Source: Halomonas sp. (GTDB taxonomy: Bacteria > Pseudomonadota > Gammaproteobacteria > Pseudomonadales > Halomonadaceae). Taken from it: a stretch of 39,066 nucleotides of DNA. The DNA lies in the NCBI RefSeq assembly GCF_007692655.1, contig NZ_REBQ01000238.1:1-39066 (forward strand). Reading direction: 5' to 3'. Position 1 is the stretch's first letter, and every line of letters begins with the position of its first letter. Below, piece by piece: positions 27,605 to 36,459 of the stretch. Position numbers and translations under genes: made by a program. The notes below the pieces were generated by a model, which saw only the letters and a list, made by a program, of their open reading frames with translations, did no database searches and was not told where the DNA came from.

Positions 27605-27618
27605 ACCTAACCGGGGCT
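27585..27618 (-). terminator. Possible weak terminator after glnD
   Basis: The arms ACCGGGG and CCCCGGT flank a loop of about 16 bases just after the glnD stop on the minus strand. A T run is absent, so ending would be partial. The -35 of the dapC promoter lies in the loop. Confidence 0.3.
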
Positions 27619-27628
27619 GTGGAGAGGC

Positions 27629-30304
27629 TTAAACCCCCAATACCTCAATCAGGCGCTCGCGTAACTGCTGCTGGCGCTCGGGGTCGGTAAGCGGTTCGCC
27701 TGCCTTGGTGGTAATGAAAAACACATCCTCTACCCGTTCGCCCAGGGTGGCAATTTTTGCCGCGGATAGGGAAATATCCTGCTCCATAAAAATGCGCCCC
27801 ACGCGGGCCAAAAGGCCTGGGCGGTCAGGGGCGGTGAGTTCCAGTAGCGTGCGTTCATTGGCCGGATCCTGCTCAATAATTACTTCAGTTGAGACCTTGA
27901 AGTGCTTGAGCTGGCGCGGGGTATGGCGCGTGACGATATTGGGATAATCATCAGGATCGTCGAGCTCTTCTACCAAGTGCTGACGCATCTCTTCAATATG
28001 CGCTGGGTCCCGGATGGGCTGACCGTGGCTGTCGAGGACAATAAACGTATTGAGTGTCCAGTCATTGTGCGAAGTGGCGATACGCGCATCGTGGATCGAG
28101 AGGCCTAGCTGCTCCATGGCCGCAGCCGTTGCGGCGAACAGGTCATCCACTGATCGGGTATGAATAAACACCTTGGTACCACCCTCTGCCATATCAGCGG
28201 TAGGCGCGCTAATCAATACCAGCGGGAGCGGCGACTGATTGTGGTTAAGAATGCCTTGAGTTTGCCAAGCAATTTCGCTGGGCGCGTACTGCAAGAAATA
28301 ATCTTCACCAAGGGACTCCCAGAGCTGATCAATTTGCTCACGGTTGACGCCAATGGTTTGCAGCAGCGAGCGTGCTTCTGTGCGGGTTTCGCGCACCCAA
28401 TCGTCCCGGTCCGGCGGATTATTCAGGCCGCGTCGCAGGGCACGCTTGGTTTCGGCATGCAGTTGACGCAGCAGCGATGCCCGCCAGCCGTTCCACAATG
28501 TCGGGTTGGTGGCATTGATATCGGCAACGGTGAGTACGTAGAGATAGTCCAGGCGCGTTTCATTACGCACGATGAGGGCAAAATCGCGAATCACATCGGG
28601 ATCACTAATGTCGCGCTTTTGAGCAGTCATCGACATCAATAGATGGTGCTCAACCAGCCAGCTGACCAGATTGGTGTCGTGGACTGAGACATGATGGCGC
28701 TGGCAAAATTGCTCAACATCCCGGGCGCCAATTTCCGAATGGTCGCCGCCGCGGCCCTTACCGATATCGTGGAAAAGCCCTGCCATCCAAAGTAAATCTA
28801 GTTTGGGCAGTTGATGCATCAATGCTGCAGCTACTGGAAAATCGCCTTTGGCTTCCGGCTTACGGAAACCGTGTAAAAATTTAAGCAACCTAAGTGTGTG
28901 GGCATCGACGGTGTAGATGTGAAACAGGTCGTGCTGCATGAGTCCGACTGCACGACCAAACTCGGGCAAATATTTGCCTAAAATGCCGTAACGGTTCATG
29001 CGGCGCAGTTGGCGCGGTACGTTACCCGGTGCGCGCATAATGGCCATAAATAGCCGTTGGTGGCGAGGATCGTCCCGGTAGTGGTCATCAATTTGATGGC
29101 GGTGATCGCGAATAAGGCGAATGGTGTCAGCACGTACCCCTTCAATTTCGGGGTGTTTGGCCATCAGCAGGAACAGTTCCAGCATCGCGGCAGGCCGCTC
29201 GCGGAAAAGCGTTCGCGAACGTACTTGGATATAGCCGCCCTTGGTTTCAAAGCGCTCATTGAGCTTGACGGTTTCCAGTGACTCTTTGCCGCGCAGTATC
29301 ACCTCGTCAAAATGTTGAAGCAGCATGTCGTTGAGACCAGCAAGGGCCGTGACATGGCGATAGTAGCGCTTCATAAACTGCTCAACCGCCAAACGCTCCG
29401 GCGTATCACGAAAGCCAAACATTTCGGCGATAGTGCGCTGGTGGTCGAACAGCAGCCGATCCTCGGCGCGGTCGGTCAACATGTGCAGGGCATAGCGAAC
29501 CTGCCACAAAAAAGCCTGCCCCTGGCTTAATATGCGCAGTTCGGCGTCGTTCATAAAGCCGTTGGCGACGATGTCGGTGTACTGCTCGGTGCCAAAGTGG
29601 CGCTTAGCAACCCAGCCAATCATTTGGATGTCACGCAGCCCGCCAGGTGAGCTTTTAAGATTTGGCTCTAGGTGGTACTCAGAGTTGTTATAACGGTAGT
29701 GGCGGGAGATTTGTTCCTGCCACTTGGCCTCAAAGAAGCGATCAGCTGGCCAAATGTGTTCGGCACTTAGCCGTTCACGCATGGCATCCCGCAGACGCTC
29801 AGGGCCAGCAATAAGCCGTGATTCGAGCAGGTTGGTGATCACGGTGACATCTGCTTCTGCCTCACGCTCACAGTCGCTGAGCGAGCGTACGCTGTGGCCA
29901 ATGTCTAGGCCGATATCCCACAGGAAAGTGATAAAAGCGGTGAGTGGCTCGCGGTAAGCCGAGTCATCGTCCTTTTCCAGGAGTAGCAGTAGATCGATAT
30001 CGGAGTGAGGATGCAGCTCGCCGCGTCCGTAACCACCTACTGCCACCAGCGCAACGCCATCGTCAGGCCAGTCGTGCTGCGACCAGGCAATCGCCAGTAG
30101 CTGATCCAGGTACCAGGCGCGCCCGCGTACCAAATCGCGAATATCCGCGCCGGCACGGAATTGATCGTCCAGGCGTGCCTGCAGCTCATGCAGGGCGGCC
30201 TTAAAGGGGGCAACGGGGGAGCGCGAACCTGCAAGCTCCGTGCGGAAAGCGTCCAGATCGTACAGCGAGGTGTCCGGTTCAAACCGGTAGTGGTGGAGAA
30301 GCAT
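27629..30304 (-). CDS. glnD: Bifunctional PII uridylyltransferase / uridylyl-removing enzyme
   Basis: Senses glutamine and adds or removes UMP on PII proteins, controlling nitrogen regulation. The 891-residue product has the nucleotidyltransferase domain with GGYGRGELHPHSDID (90-104), the linker helical domain, an HD phosphohydrolase with LFHDIGKGRGGDHSE near residue 510, and two C-terminal ACT domains (about 705-785 and 815-891; LTAPDRPGLLARVG in the last). E. coli GlnD has 890 residues. Its ATG overlaps the map stop by one base (TGATG), giving coupling, so nitrogen sensing is expressed with protein maturation. Confidence 0.97.
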   Translation of the reverse strand: MLLHHYRFEPDTSLYDLDAFRTELAGSRSPVAPFKAALHELQARLDDQFRAGADIRDLVRGRAWYLDQLLAIAWSQHDWPDDGVALVAVGGYGRGELHPHSDIDLLLLLEKDDDSAYREPLTAFITFLWDIGLDIGHSVRSLSDCEREAEADVTVITNLLESRLIAGPERLRDAMRERLSAEHIWPADRFFEAKWQEQISRHYRYNNSEYHLEPNLKSSPGGLRDIQMIGWVAKRHFGTEQYTDIVANGFMNDAELRILSQGQAFLWQVRYALHMLTDRAEDRLLFDHQRTIAEMFGFRDTPERLAVEQFMKRYYRHVTALAGLNDMLLQHFDEVILRGKESLETVKLNERFETKGGYIQVRSRTLFRERPAAMLELFLLMAKHPEIEGVRADTIRLIRDHRHQIDDHYRDDPRHQRLFMAIMRAPGNVPRQLRRMNRYGILGKYLPEFGRAVGLMQHDLFHIYTVDAHTLRLLKFLHGFRKPEAKGDFPVAAALMHQLPKLDLLWMAGLFHDIGKGRGGDHSEIGARDVEQFCQRHHVSVHDTNLVSWLVEHHLLMSMTAQKRDISDPDVIRDFALIVRNETRLDYLYVLTVADINATNPTLWNGWRASLLRQLHAETKRALRRGLNNPPDRDDWVRETRTEARSLLQTIGVNREQIDQLWESLGEDYFLQYAPSEIAWQTQGILNHNQSPLPLVLISAPTADMAEGGTKVFIHTRSVDDLFAATAAAMEQLGLSIHDARIATSHNDWTLNTFIVLDSHGQPIRDPAHIEEMRQHLVEELDDPDDYPNIVTRHTPRQLKHFKVSTEVIIEQDPANERTLLELTAPDRPGLLARVGRIFMEQDISLSAAKIATLGERVEDVFFITTKAGEPLTDPERQQQLRERLIEVLGV

Positions 30305-31095
30305 CAGTTGTTCAAAAAGCTGAAGTCTTCATCGCGACGCGCGGTAAGCACTTCAACACCGGTATCGGTGACCAGCAAGGTGTGTTCCCACTGGGCAGAA
30401 AGGCTGCGATCTTTGGTAACGGCGGTCCAGCCGTCGCGTAGTACCTTGGTTTTAAAGCCGCCGACGTTGATCATCGGTTCAATGGTAAAGCACATGCCTG
30501 CTGCCAGTTTAATGTCAGCATCCGGCGCGTAGCCATCGTAGTGAAGGAACTGCGGCTCTTCATGGAACTCAGCGCCAATACCGTGGCCGCAAAAATCGCG
30601 CACCACTGAATAGCCGTGCTCTTCGGCGTGTTTTTGAATGACGCGGGCTAATTCAGAAAGGCGCACGCCCGGCTTCACCAGCTCAATGCTTTTGTATAAG
30701 CACTCCTGAGTGATGCGGCACAGCCGTTCACCCTGGATGGTTTCGCCAATCACGAACATGACGCTCGAGTCGCCGTGGTAGCCGTCGGTGGTCTTAACGG
30801 TGATATCCAAGTTCATGATATCGCCTTTTTTGAGCTTCTTGGCATCGTCAGGAATGCCGTGACACACCACGTGATTGAGCGACGTGCAGGTGGCTTTGGG
30901 AAACCCATGATAGTTTAGCGGCGCAGGAGTTGAGCCTAACTCTTTGACAATATAATCGTGACAGAGACGGTCGATTTCACCCGTGCTGATCCCCGCTTGG
31001 ATGTGGGGGGTGATCATTTCGATGACGCTAGCCGCTTGGCGCCCGGCTTCGCGCATGTGTTCGATTTCAGAAGGCGTCTTAATAGGAACGTTCAT
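30304..31095 (-). CDS. map: Methionine aminopeptidase, type I
   Basis: Removes the initiator Met from new proteins. From ATG 31095 the product has 263 residues (E. coli 264); a longer frame to 31224 runs into the promoter region and is rejected. Metal and catalytic residues are in place: His79 (NHVVCHGIP), Asp97 (LDITVK), Asp109 (GYHGDSSVMF), the His in CGHGIG, Glu in FTIEPMI and Glu in AQWEHTLLV. It is divergent from rpsB, the order seen in E. coli. Confidence 0.97.
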   Translation of the reverse strand: MNVPIKTPSEIEHMREAGRQAASVIEMITPHIQAGISTGEIDRLCHDYIVKELGSTPAPLNYHGFPKATCTSLNHVVCHGIPDDAKKLKKGDIMNLDITVKTTDGYHGDSSVMFVIGETIQGERLCRITQECLYKSIELVKPGVRLSELARVIQKHAEEHGYSVVRDFCGHGIGAEFHEEPQFLHYDGYAPDADIKLAAGMCFTIEPMINVGGFKTKVLRDGWTAVTKDRSLSAQWEHTLLVTDTGVEVLTARRDEDFSFLNN

Positions 31096-31123
31096 GAATG
31101 CTCGATTTGGGTTCTGAATGGAA

Positions 31124-31152
31124 AATAGAATGGCGCAATTTAAGACCGTCAA
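31124..31152 (-). promoter_or_regulatory. Sigma-70 promoter for map-glnD
   Basis: On the minus strand TTGACG (31152-31147) and TCTATT (31129-31124) are 17 bases apart, with a 5/6 -35 and 4/6 -10. Transcription should start near 31117, about 22 bases before the map ATG. Confidence 0.55.
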
Positions 31153-31184
31153 ACGGGGTGCGGCTTCATCTTGGCAATGATCTA

Positions 31185-31193
31185 TGGTATAAA
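31185..31193 (+). promoter_or_regulatory. Extended -10 promoter of rpsB-tsf
   Basis: TGGTATAAA is an extended -10 (TGn-TATAAA), with only a weak -35 (TTCATC, 31165-31170). It is followed by a GC-rich discriminator, GCCGCGCGC. This combination is known from E. coli rpsB and other ribosomal promoters under growth-rate and stringent control. The leader would be about 230 bases. Confidence 0.55.
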
Positions 31194-31199
31194 GCCGCG

Positions 31200-31430
31200 C
31201 GCTTTCCTGCAATCGTGATTCCAAGCTTCTTTACTGGCTGGGTAACACCTTGAAGGACGGGGCGATGGATCTGCAGTATGCCACTAAGGGGCGTGCTGCC
31301 TATTATACAAGCCTTAAAAACACACATGCACCGACACATGGTCCCGGGTGCCGCTGACAGCGTTCAACGTCGTCAATGGTCGGATCCATGGGGTGCGTGG
31401 AGGCCTAACCCGAGTTTTAGGAGTTCTACC
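31200..31430 (+). other. Long rpsB leader (probable S2-responsive region), within the only gene-free stretch above 300 bases
   Basis: The stretch 31096-31430 holds the divergent map and rpsB promoters and then about 230 bases of leader. In gammaproteobacteria the rpsB 5' region is a conserved structured site where S2 represses its own translation, so this is the expected role here; I did not fold it. It also contains a 30-codon open frame (31265-31357), listed separately. Confidence 0.4.
31265..31357 (+). CDS. Candidate 30-codon upstream ORF in the rpsB leader
   Basis: ATG 31265 is 7 bases after AAGGA (31253-31257), a good ribosome-binding site, and opens a frame of 30 codons to TGA at 31355. 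The peptide begins [14 protein letters not shown] and ends HGPGCR; it has no recognisable motif. It may be translated as a leader peptide, or the AAGGA and ATG may belong to an S2-binding structure mimicking a start. Conservation alone would decide. Confidence 0.25.
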   Translation: MDLQYATKGRAAYYTSLKNTHAPTHGPGCR

Positions 31431-32180
31431 ATGTCTCACGTCAATATGCGTGACCTGCTTAAAGCAGGCGCTCACTTCGGTCACCAGACCAAGTACTGGA
31501 ACCCGAAGATGAGCAAATTTATCTTCGGCGCGCGCAACAAGATTCACATCATCAACCTTGAACACACCTTACCGGCGCTGAACGAAGCGATCGATGTGGT
31601 CGAGAAGATGGCGTCATCCAACAACAAAATTTTGTTTGTTGGTACCAAGCGCAGCGCTAGCAAGGTAATTAAGGAAGAAGCTAACCGTAGTGGCCAGCCT
31701 TTCGTCAACCATCGCTGGTTGGGCGGCATGCTGACTAACTTCAAGACTATTCGCCAGTCCATCAAGCGTCTGCGTGATCTTGAAGTAATGCGTGAAGACG
31801 GCACTTTCGAGAAGCTGACCAAGAAAGAAGTTTTGATGGCAACTCGTGAGCAAGACAAGCTAGAGCGCTCTATTGGCGGTATCAAGAACATGGGCGGTCT
31901 ACCGGACGCACTGTTCGTCATCGACGTTGACCATGAGCGTATCGCGATCAACGAAGCCAATAAGCTGGGTATTCCGGTTATCGGCGTGGTGGATACTAAC
32001 TCCAACCCCGATGGCGTTGATTACGTGATCCCAGGCAACGATGACTCTATCCGCGCTATTCAGATCTACGTAAAAGCGATTGCGGATGCGTGTGGTCGTG
32101 CCAAAGAAAGCCGCGCTGAAGAGTTTGTTGAAGTGACCGAAGAGGCCGCTGCAGCTGAGGATAACACTGCAGCCGAGTAA
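31431..32180 (+). CDS. rpsB: 30S ribosomal protein S2
   Basis: Small-subunit protein of 249 residues (E. coli 241). It starts [19 protein letters not shown], continues with [21 protein letters not shown] and has [17 protein letters not shown] and [19 protein letters not shown]. The acidic, Ala-rich C-terminal tail ([13 protein letters not shown]) is longer than in E. coli. TTTAGGAG at 31416-31423 supports ATG 31431; an in-frame extension to 31278 is only leader sequence. Followed by tsf. Confidence 0.98.
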   Translation: MSHVNMRDLLKAGAHFGHQTKYWNPKMSKFIFGARNKIHIINLEHTLPALNEAIDVVEKMASSNNKILFVGTKRSASKVIKEEANRSGQPFVNHRWLGGMLTNFKTIRQSIKRLRDLEVMREDGTFEKLTKKEVLMATREQDKLERSIGGIKNMGGLPDALFVIDVDHERIAINEANKLGIPVIGVVDTNSNPDGVDYVIPGNDDSIRAIQIYVKAIADACGRAKESRAEEFVEVTEEAAAAEDNTAAE

Positions 32181-32224
32181 ATGGCCGCAGTGGGTGCGGT
32201 AGGCAAATGTGCCGCATCGTGAGG

Positions 32225-32246
32225 AAGGGGGCTATGCCCCCTTTTT
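32225..32246 (+). terminator. Hairpin with T run between rpsB and tsf (partial terminator)
   Basis: AAGGGGGC (32225-32232) and GCCCCCTT (32236-32243) pair around TAT and run into TTTTT. It is strong enough to terminate, so tsf probably depends on read-through or its own start site. A partial terminator here is known in E. coli. Confidence 0.8.
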
Positions 32247-32397
32247 CCCGCACTGGATGAAATAGTCTGGTCGGAACGATTTTGCCGGTTGCTTGATACC
32301 GGTCACGCTACGCAGAGTGATACGAGATGGTCATTTATTGTGCCTATACTCTGTGTTGCGTCTAACTCTCATAGAACCATTTCAGAGGTGAATTCTC

Positions 32398-33267
32398 ATG
32401 GCAGCTATCAGCGCCTCTCAGGTTAAGGAACTTCGCGAACGTACTGGTCTCGGCATGATGGAGTGTAAAAAAGCACTCACCGAAACCGACGGTGATATCG
32501 AAGTTGCAATCGAAAACCTGCGCAAAAGCTCAGGCCTAAAAGCGGCGAAGAAAGCTGATCGTATCGCCGCGGAAGGTGTCGTTGTAACACGTGTAGCAGA
32601 AGATGGTAGCTACGGCGTGATGGTTGAAATTAACTCCGAGACCGACTTTGTCGCCCGTGATGACAACTTCATCGCGTTCGCTGATAAAATCGCCGGTGCT
32701 TTCTTCGCTGCGAAAAGCGAAGACGTCGCTGCTGTAATGGCTGGCGAGCTGGAAACTGCCCGCGAGCAGCTGGTTCAGAAAATCGGTGAGAACATCGGTG
32801 TGCGTCGTGCGGTTGTGGTTAACGCGACCGAAGGTGGTCTGGTAGGCGAATATGTCCACGGTGGCCGCATTGGCGTCTTAACCGTGCTGACAGGCGGCAA
32901 CTCGGACGTTGCAAAAGACGTGGCGATGCACGTTGCAGCGATCAACCCTGCGGTTGCTCTGCCTGCCGATATGCCCCAAGAGCAGCTGGATCAGGAAAAA
33001 GCCATCATCCTGGCGCAGCCGGATATGGCGGGCAAGCCAGAACAGATCGCTGAGAAAATGGTTCAAGGTCGCTTGAAAAAGTACCTGGCAGAAAACAGCC
33101 TGACTGAGCAGCCGTTTGTTAAAGATCCCAACCAAACCGTGGCTGAGTTTGTCAAATCAGCGGGTGGCGAAGTCGTTGGCTTCACGCGCTTTGAGGTTGG
33201 CGAAGGTATCGAGAAAGAAGAAGTCGACTTTGCTAAGGAAGTAATGGAACAGGCTGGCCGTCGCTGA
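32398..33267 (+). CDS. tsf: Elongation factor Ts
   Basis: Exchanges GDP for GTP on EF-Tu. The 289-residue product has the N-terminal UBA-like domain ([19 protein letters not shown]), the TDFVA motif that opens the Mg site of EF-Tu ([12 protein letters not shown], near residue 80), the core and dimerisation domains and a C-terminal helix ending [16 protein letters not shown] precedes ATG 32398. E. coli EF-Ts has 283 residues. Confidence 0.98.
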   Translation: MAAISASQVKELRERTGLGMMECKKALTETDGDIEVAIENLRKSSGLKAAKKADRIAAEGVVVTRVAEDGSYGVMVEINSETDFVARDDNFIAFADKIAGAFFAAKSEDVAAVMAGELETAREQLVQKIGENIGVRRAVVVNATEGGLVGEYVHGGRIGVLTVLTGGNSDVAKDVAMHVAAINPAVALPADMPQEQLDQEKAIILAQPDMAGKPEQIAEKMVQGRLKKYLAENSLTEQPFVKDPNQTVAEFVKSAGGEVVGFTRFEVGEGIEKEEVDFAKEVMEQAGRR

Positions 33268-33291
33268 GGTCAGAGGTTTCAGAAATAAGAT

Positions 33292-33313
33292 GGCGTGCGC
33301 GCGAGCGCACGCC
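33292..33313 (+). terminator. Hairpin after tsf, terminator-like
   Basis: GGCGTGCGC (33292-33300) and GCGCACGCC (33305-33313) form a perfect 9-bp stem capped by a GCGA tetraloop of the GNRA class. Only TTCGTGT follows, so termination would be weak; it may instead protect the mRNA. Confidence 0.5.
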
Positions 33314-33325
33314 TTCGTGTATACG

Positions 33326-33394
33326 GCCCCTTTACAGTCGACACTAGTACTGGCGATGTTTGTTACACCGGTGCTAGTTAAAAGGGGCTGCCCC
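33326..33394 (+). promoter_or_regulatory. Large hairpin in the pyrH leader with an alternative pairing
   Basis: GCCCCTTT (33326-33333) pairs with AAAGGGGC (33381-33388), and inside it ACTAGTACTGG (33343-33353) pairs with CCGGTGCTAGT (33368-33378), 11 bp including two G-U pairs. The GGGG of the outer arm can instead pair with CCCC at 33391-33394, so two folds compete. The ribosome-binding site of pyrH is 25 bases downstream. Confidence 0.4.
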
Positions 33395-33431
33395 GCCTGC
33401 CTGTGTTCAGGTCCGCCTCAGGAGAGATGCC

Positions 33432-34205
33432 ATGTCACGTGATATTCAAGAGCCTACCCCCCACGTAACACCCACCAAGACTGAGAGTTCAAAGTCAAAA
33501 TACAAGCGTATTTTGCTCAAGCTTTCTGGCGAAGCCTTGATGGGCGAGCACGATTTTGGTATTGACCCCAAAGTACTTGATCGAATGGCGCTGGAAATTG
33601 GCCAACTGGTGGGTATTGGGGTGCAGGTAGGTATCGTGATTGGCGGTGGTAACTTGTTCCGCGGTGCAGCGCTTAATGAAGCGGGCATGGATCGTGTGAC
33701 CGGCGACCACATGGGTATGCTGGCAACGGTGATGAATGCACTGGCAATGCGCGATGCGCTTGAGCGTTCGAATATTCGCTCGCGAGTCATGTCAGCCATT
33801 CCCATGAGCGGTGTGGTAGAGCATTACGATCGACGCACTGCAATTCGCTATTTAACCTCTGGGGATGTTGTACTGTTTTCGGCAGGAACGGGGAATCCCT
33901 TCTTTACCACCGATTCTGCTGCCTGTTTGCGCGGTATTGAAGTGGACGCCGACGTAGTGATTAAGGCGACCAAAGTGGATGGTGTTTACAATAAAGACCC
34001 AGTAAAACATCCGGATGCTGTGAAGTATGACCAGCTCTCTTACGACGACGCCTTGGATCAAAAATTGGGCGTTATGGATTTGACCGCTATCTGCCTGGTA
34101 CGTGACCATAATATGCCAGTGCGGGTATTTGATATGAATAAGCCTGGTGCCTTACTGAATTTGGTCGTCGGGGGCAAGGAAGGCACGCTGATATACAGAG
34201 GGTAA
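33432..34205 (+). CDS. pyrH: UMP kinase
   Basis: Phosphorylates UMP to UDP; bacterial PyrH is hexameric, activated by GTP and inhibited by UTP. The 257-residue product has an N-terminal extension of about 20 polar residues compared with E. coli (241), then [61 protein letters not shown] and the C-terminal [22 protein letters not shown] at 33419-33426 supports ATG 33432. frr follows after 4 bases. Confidence 0.97.
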   Translation: MSRDIQEPTPHVTPTKTESSKSKYKRILLKLSGEALMGEHDFGIDPKVLDRMALEIGQLVGIGVQVGIVIGGGNLFRGAALNEAGMDRVTGDHMGMLATVMNALAMRDALERSNIRSRVMSAIPMSGVVEHYDRRTAIRYLTSGDVVLFSAGTGNPFFTTDSAACLRGIEVDADVVIKATKVDGVYNKDPVKHPDAVKYDQLSYDDALDQKLGVMDLTAICLVRDHNMPVRVFDMNKPGALLNLVVGGKEGTLIYRG

Positions 34206-34209
34206 TGAC

Positions 34210-34767
34210 GTGATCAACGATATTAAGAAAGATGCCGAATCGCGCATGAAAAAAAGCGTTGAGGCGCTGAATGCTAACTTCAATAAAATCCGTACCGGGC
34301 GCGCTCACCCGAGCATCTTAGATGCGGTCACCGTGGACTATTACGGCACTCAGGTGCCGCTCAGCCAAGTGGCTTCGGTTAACGTTGAAGATGGCCGTAC
34401 GTTGAGCATTGCGCCTTGGGAGCAGGGCATGGTGCAGAAGATTGAGAAGGCTATTATGACCTCCGATCTTGGCTTGAACCCTGCGAGTGCAGGTAATGTC
34501 ATCCGTGTGCCCATGCCGATGCTGACGGAAGAGACTCGCAAGGGGTATATCAAGCAAGCGCGTAGCGAAGCTGAGAACGCACGTGTTGCGGTGCGTAATG
34601 TACGTCGCGATGCGAACGGCGATTTTAAGTCGTTGTTAAAAGATAAAGAGATTACCGAAGACGATCAGCGTCAAGGTGAAGATGAGATTCAGAAGCTGAC
34701 CGACAGGTATATCGCCGAGATCGATAAAGCGCTGGCCGCGAAAGAGCAGGATCTCATGCAGGTCTAA
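34210..34767 (+). CDS. frr: Ribosome recycling factor
   Basis: Splits post-termination ribosomes with EF-G. The 185-residue product matches E. coli RRF (185): [33 protein letters not shown], the hinge region and [28 protein letters not shown]. The start is GTG 34210, 4 bases after the pyrH stop; GAGGG at 34197-34201 lies inside the pyrH end and serves as ribosome-binding site. Confidence 0.97.
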   Translation: MINDIKKDAESRMKKSVEALNANFNKIRTGRAHPSILDAVTVDYYGTQVPLSQVASVNVEDGRTLSIAPWEQGMVQKIEKAIMTSDLGLNPASAGNVIRVPMPMLTEETRKGYIKQARSEAENARVAVRNVRRDANGDFKSLLKDKEITEDDQRQGEDEIQKLTDRYIAEIDKALAAKEQDLMQV

Positions 34768-34809
34768 CCCTGTGCTTTATTCAGCCGCGGGCGGCCACGC
34801 TGCCCGCTT

Positions 34810-34838
34810 TGCTACACTCTGGCTGGTTTTTTTATGAC
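34810..34838 (+). promoter_or_regulatory. Candidate promoter before uppS
   Basis: TTGCTA (34810-34815) and TATGAC (34833-34838) are 17 bases apart, each matching four of six consensus bases. A short hairpin, GCGGGC/GCCCGC (34787-34807), lies just upstream. It could give uppS-cdsA-dxr-rseP its own start. Confidence 0.33.
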
Positions 34839-34859
34839 TGATCTTTGGTGCGAGAATCC

Positions 34860-35648
34860 ATGACGTCGCCGCAGTTTCCTGAACAACACTCGGACGACGC
34901 CAACGCTCCTTATTTGGCCGATGATGCCCCGCCGTCTCACGTTGCTATTATTATGGATGGCAATAACCGCTGGGCGCGTGCGCGTGGCCTTTCAGGGGTG
35001 CGCGGCCATCGCGCTGGGGTTGAGGCCGTACGCGCCGTTATTCAGCGGGCCGCCGAGCGAGAGGTGAAGACGCTTAGTTTGTTTGCTTTCTCCAGTGAGA
35101 ACTGGAAGCGCCCGGCAGCAGAAGTCAACGCGCTAATGGAGCTTTTTTTGATGGCGCTTAAGCGTGAAGTCAAAAAGCTCAATGAACGCAATGTTCGCCT
35201 CTCAATTATTGGCGAACAGCGAGGGTTCTCCCATGCAATACAAAAGCATATCCAGCGTGCTGAGGCGTTAACAGCGCACAACACGGGTATGCATTTGGTG
35301 ATTGCGGCAAACTACGGTGGGCAGTGGGACATTGCACGGGGCGCTCGTGCGTTGGCAGAGCAGGTCGCTGCGGGCGAGCTGTTACCCTCCGCCATTGACG
35401 AAGCGTGTTTCGACAAAGCGATGGGGGGGGATGATGTGCCCCCGGTGGATCTATGCATTCGTACCAGCGGCGAGCAGCGATTATCTAATTTTTTGCTCTG
35501 GCAACTGGCTTACGCCGAGCTGCATTTTTCACCTCTGCTATGGCCTGATTTCGACGCAAATGCTTTTGATGCGGCGTTAAATGATTTCTGCCAGCGTCGG
35601 CGTCGCTTTGGTATGACGGACGAACAAATTGAGGCCCAAGGTGCTTAG
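34860..35648 (+). CDS. uppS: Undecaprenyl diphosphate synthase
   Basis: Condenses isopentenyl units into C55-PP, the lipid carrier for peptidoglycan and O-antigen. From ATG 34860 the product has 262 residues (E. coli 253). It has HVAIIMDGNNRWARARGL with the catalytic Asp33, the HRAGVEAVR helix, FSSENWKRP and the C-terminal cis-prenyltransferase signature DLCIRTSGEQRLSNFLLWQLAYAE region. A polar N-terminal extension of about 20 residues is present. The end overlaps cdsA by 8 bases. Confidence 0.96.
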   Translation: MTSPQFPEQHSDDANAPYLADDAPPSHVAIIMDGNNRWARARGLSGVRGHRAGVEAVRAVIQRAAEREVKTLSLFAFSSENWKRPAAEVNALMELFLMALKREVKKLNERNVRLSIIGEQRGFSHAIQKHIQRAEALTAHNTGMHLVIAANYGGQWDIARGARALAEQVAAGELLPSAIDEACFDKAMGGDDVPPVDLCIRTSGEQRLSNFLLWQLAYAELHFSPLLWPDFDANAFDAALNDFCQRRRRFGMTDEQIEAQGA

Positions 35649-36459
35649 ACAGCGGATTATTACCGCAGCCTGGTTGGCTCCTTTGACGCTAATCGGCCTG
35701 TTCGGTTTACAAGGCGGAGCTTTTGCGCTGTTTACGGCACTTATGGTGCTGCTAGGCGCATGGGAATGGACCAATTTGGCGGGCGTGTCTCGCCAGCGTA
35801 CTCGCCTTCAGTTAGTGGCTGTCATGGCGCTATTGATGGTGGGCATGTGGTTCACCGGTGCCGCATTTGCCGTTTGGCCGTTGTGGCTCGCTGCCCTTGG
35901 CTGGTTGCTCAACCTATACTGGGTTGTCCACTACCCTGATCACCGGCAGCAGTGGCAGTCAACGCCGCGACGCTTGCTGATGGGGCTATGGGTGTTGTTG
36001 CCCTGTTGGGTTGGTTTCAATATCTTGCGCGATAGCGGCGCTATTTGGCTTTTATTTGTACTGTTACTGGTTTGGACTGCGGATATTGGTGCCTATTTCG
36101 CTGGTCGCCGCTGGGGGCAGCGCAAGCTTGCGCCCCGGGTTAGCCCCGGAAAATCCTGGGAAGGTGTGATGGGTGGGCTCACGGCAACACTGCTCCTGGC
36201 GCTAGTGTTTTCACTCTGGCAGCCGGTAGGCGTGGCTGGAGGGGCTGCCCTTATCGTTATTACTGCATTGGTCACGCTAATTTCGGTGCTCGGCGATTTG
36301 TTGGAAAGCATGTTAAAACGCTATCGGGATATTAAAGACTCAAGCCAGTTACTGCCCGGCCACGGCGGTGTGCTGGATCGAATCGATAGTCTGACAGCGG
36401 CAATCCCGCTGTTCGCGTTGCTGTATATCCTAGTGCTGGTCAAGGTGCTATCTCTATGA
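35641..36459 (+). CDS. cdsA: Phosphatidate cytidylyltransferase
   Basis: Makes CDP-diacylglycerol from phosphatidic acid and CTP in the inner membrane. The start is GTG 35641 ([15 protein letters not shown]), with GAGG at 35631-35634; an in-frame TTG at 35629 would add four residues. The 272-residue product has about eight membrane segments, the [20 protein letters not shown] loop with SPGKSWEG, and the C-terminal CDS signature [20 protein letters not shown]. It overlaps uppS by 8 bases and dxr by 4 bases. Confidence 0.95.
   Translation: MLRQRIITAAWLAPLTLIGLFGLQGGAFALFTALMVLLGAWEWTNLAGVSRQRTRLQLVAVMALLMVGMWFTGAAFAVWPLWLAALGWLLNLYWVVHYPDHRQQWQSTPRRLLMGLWVLLPCWVGFNILRDSGAIWLLFVLLLVWTADIGAYFAGRRWGQRKLAPRVSPGKSWEGVMGGLTATLLLALVFSLWQPVGVAGGAALIVITALVTLISVLGDLLESMLKRYRDIKDSSQLLPGHGGVLDRIDSLTAAIPLFALLYILVLVKVLSL

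Noticed and set aside
31096..31224. N-terminal extension of methionine aminopeptidase
   Set aside because: It would run through the map promoter; the 263-residue form matches the family length.
31301..31309. TATTATACA as an rpsB -10 element
   Set aside because: No -35-like hexamer at 16-18 bases and no TG extension; the extended -10 at 31185 with its GC-rich discriminator is better.
31278..31430. N-terminal extension of S2
   Set aside because: The extra residues are not part of S2, the start lacks a ribosome-binding site, and an ideal one precedes ATG 31431.
32345..32350. TATACT as a tsf promoter -10
   Set aside because: No acceptable -35 at 15-18 bases and the upstream TG is misplaced by one base.
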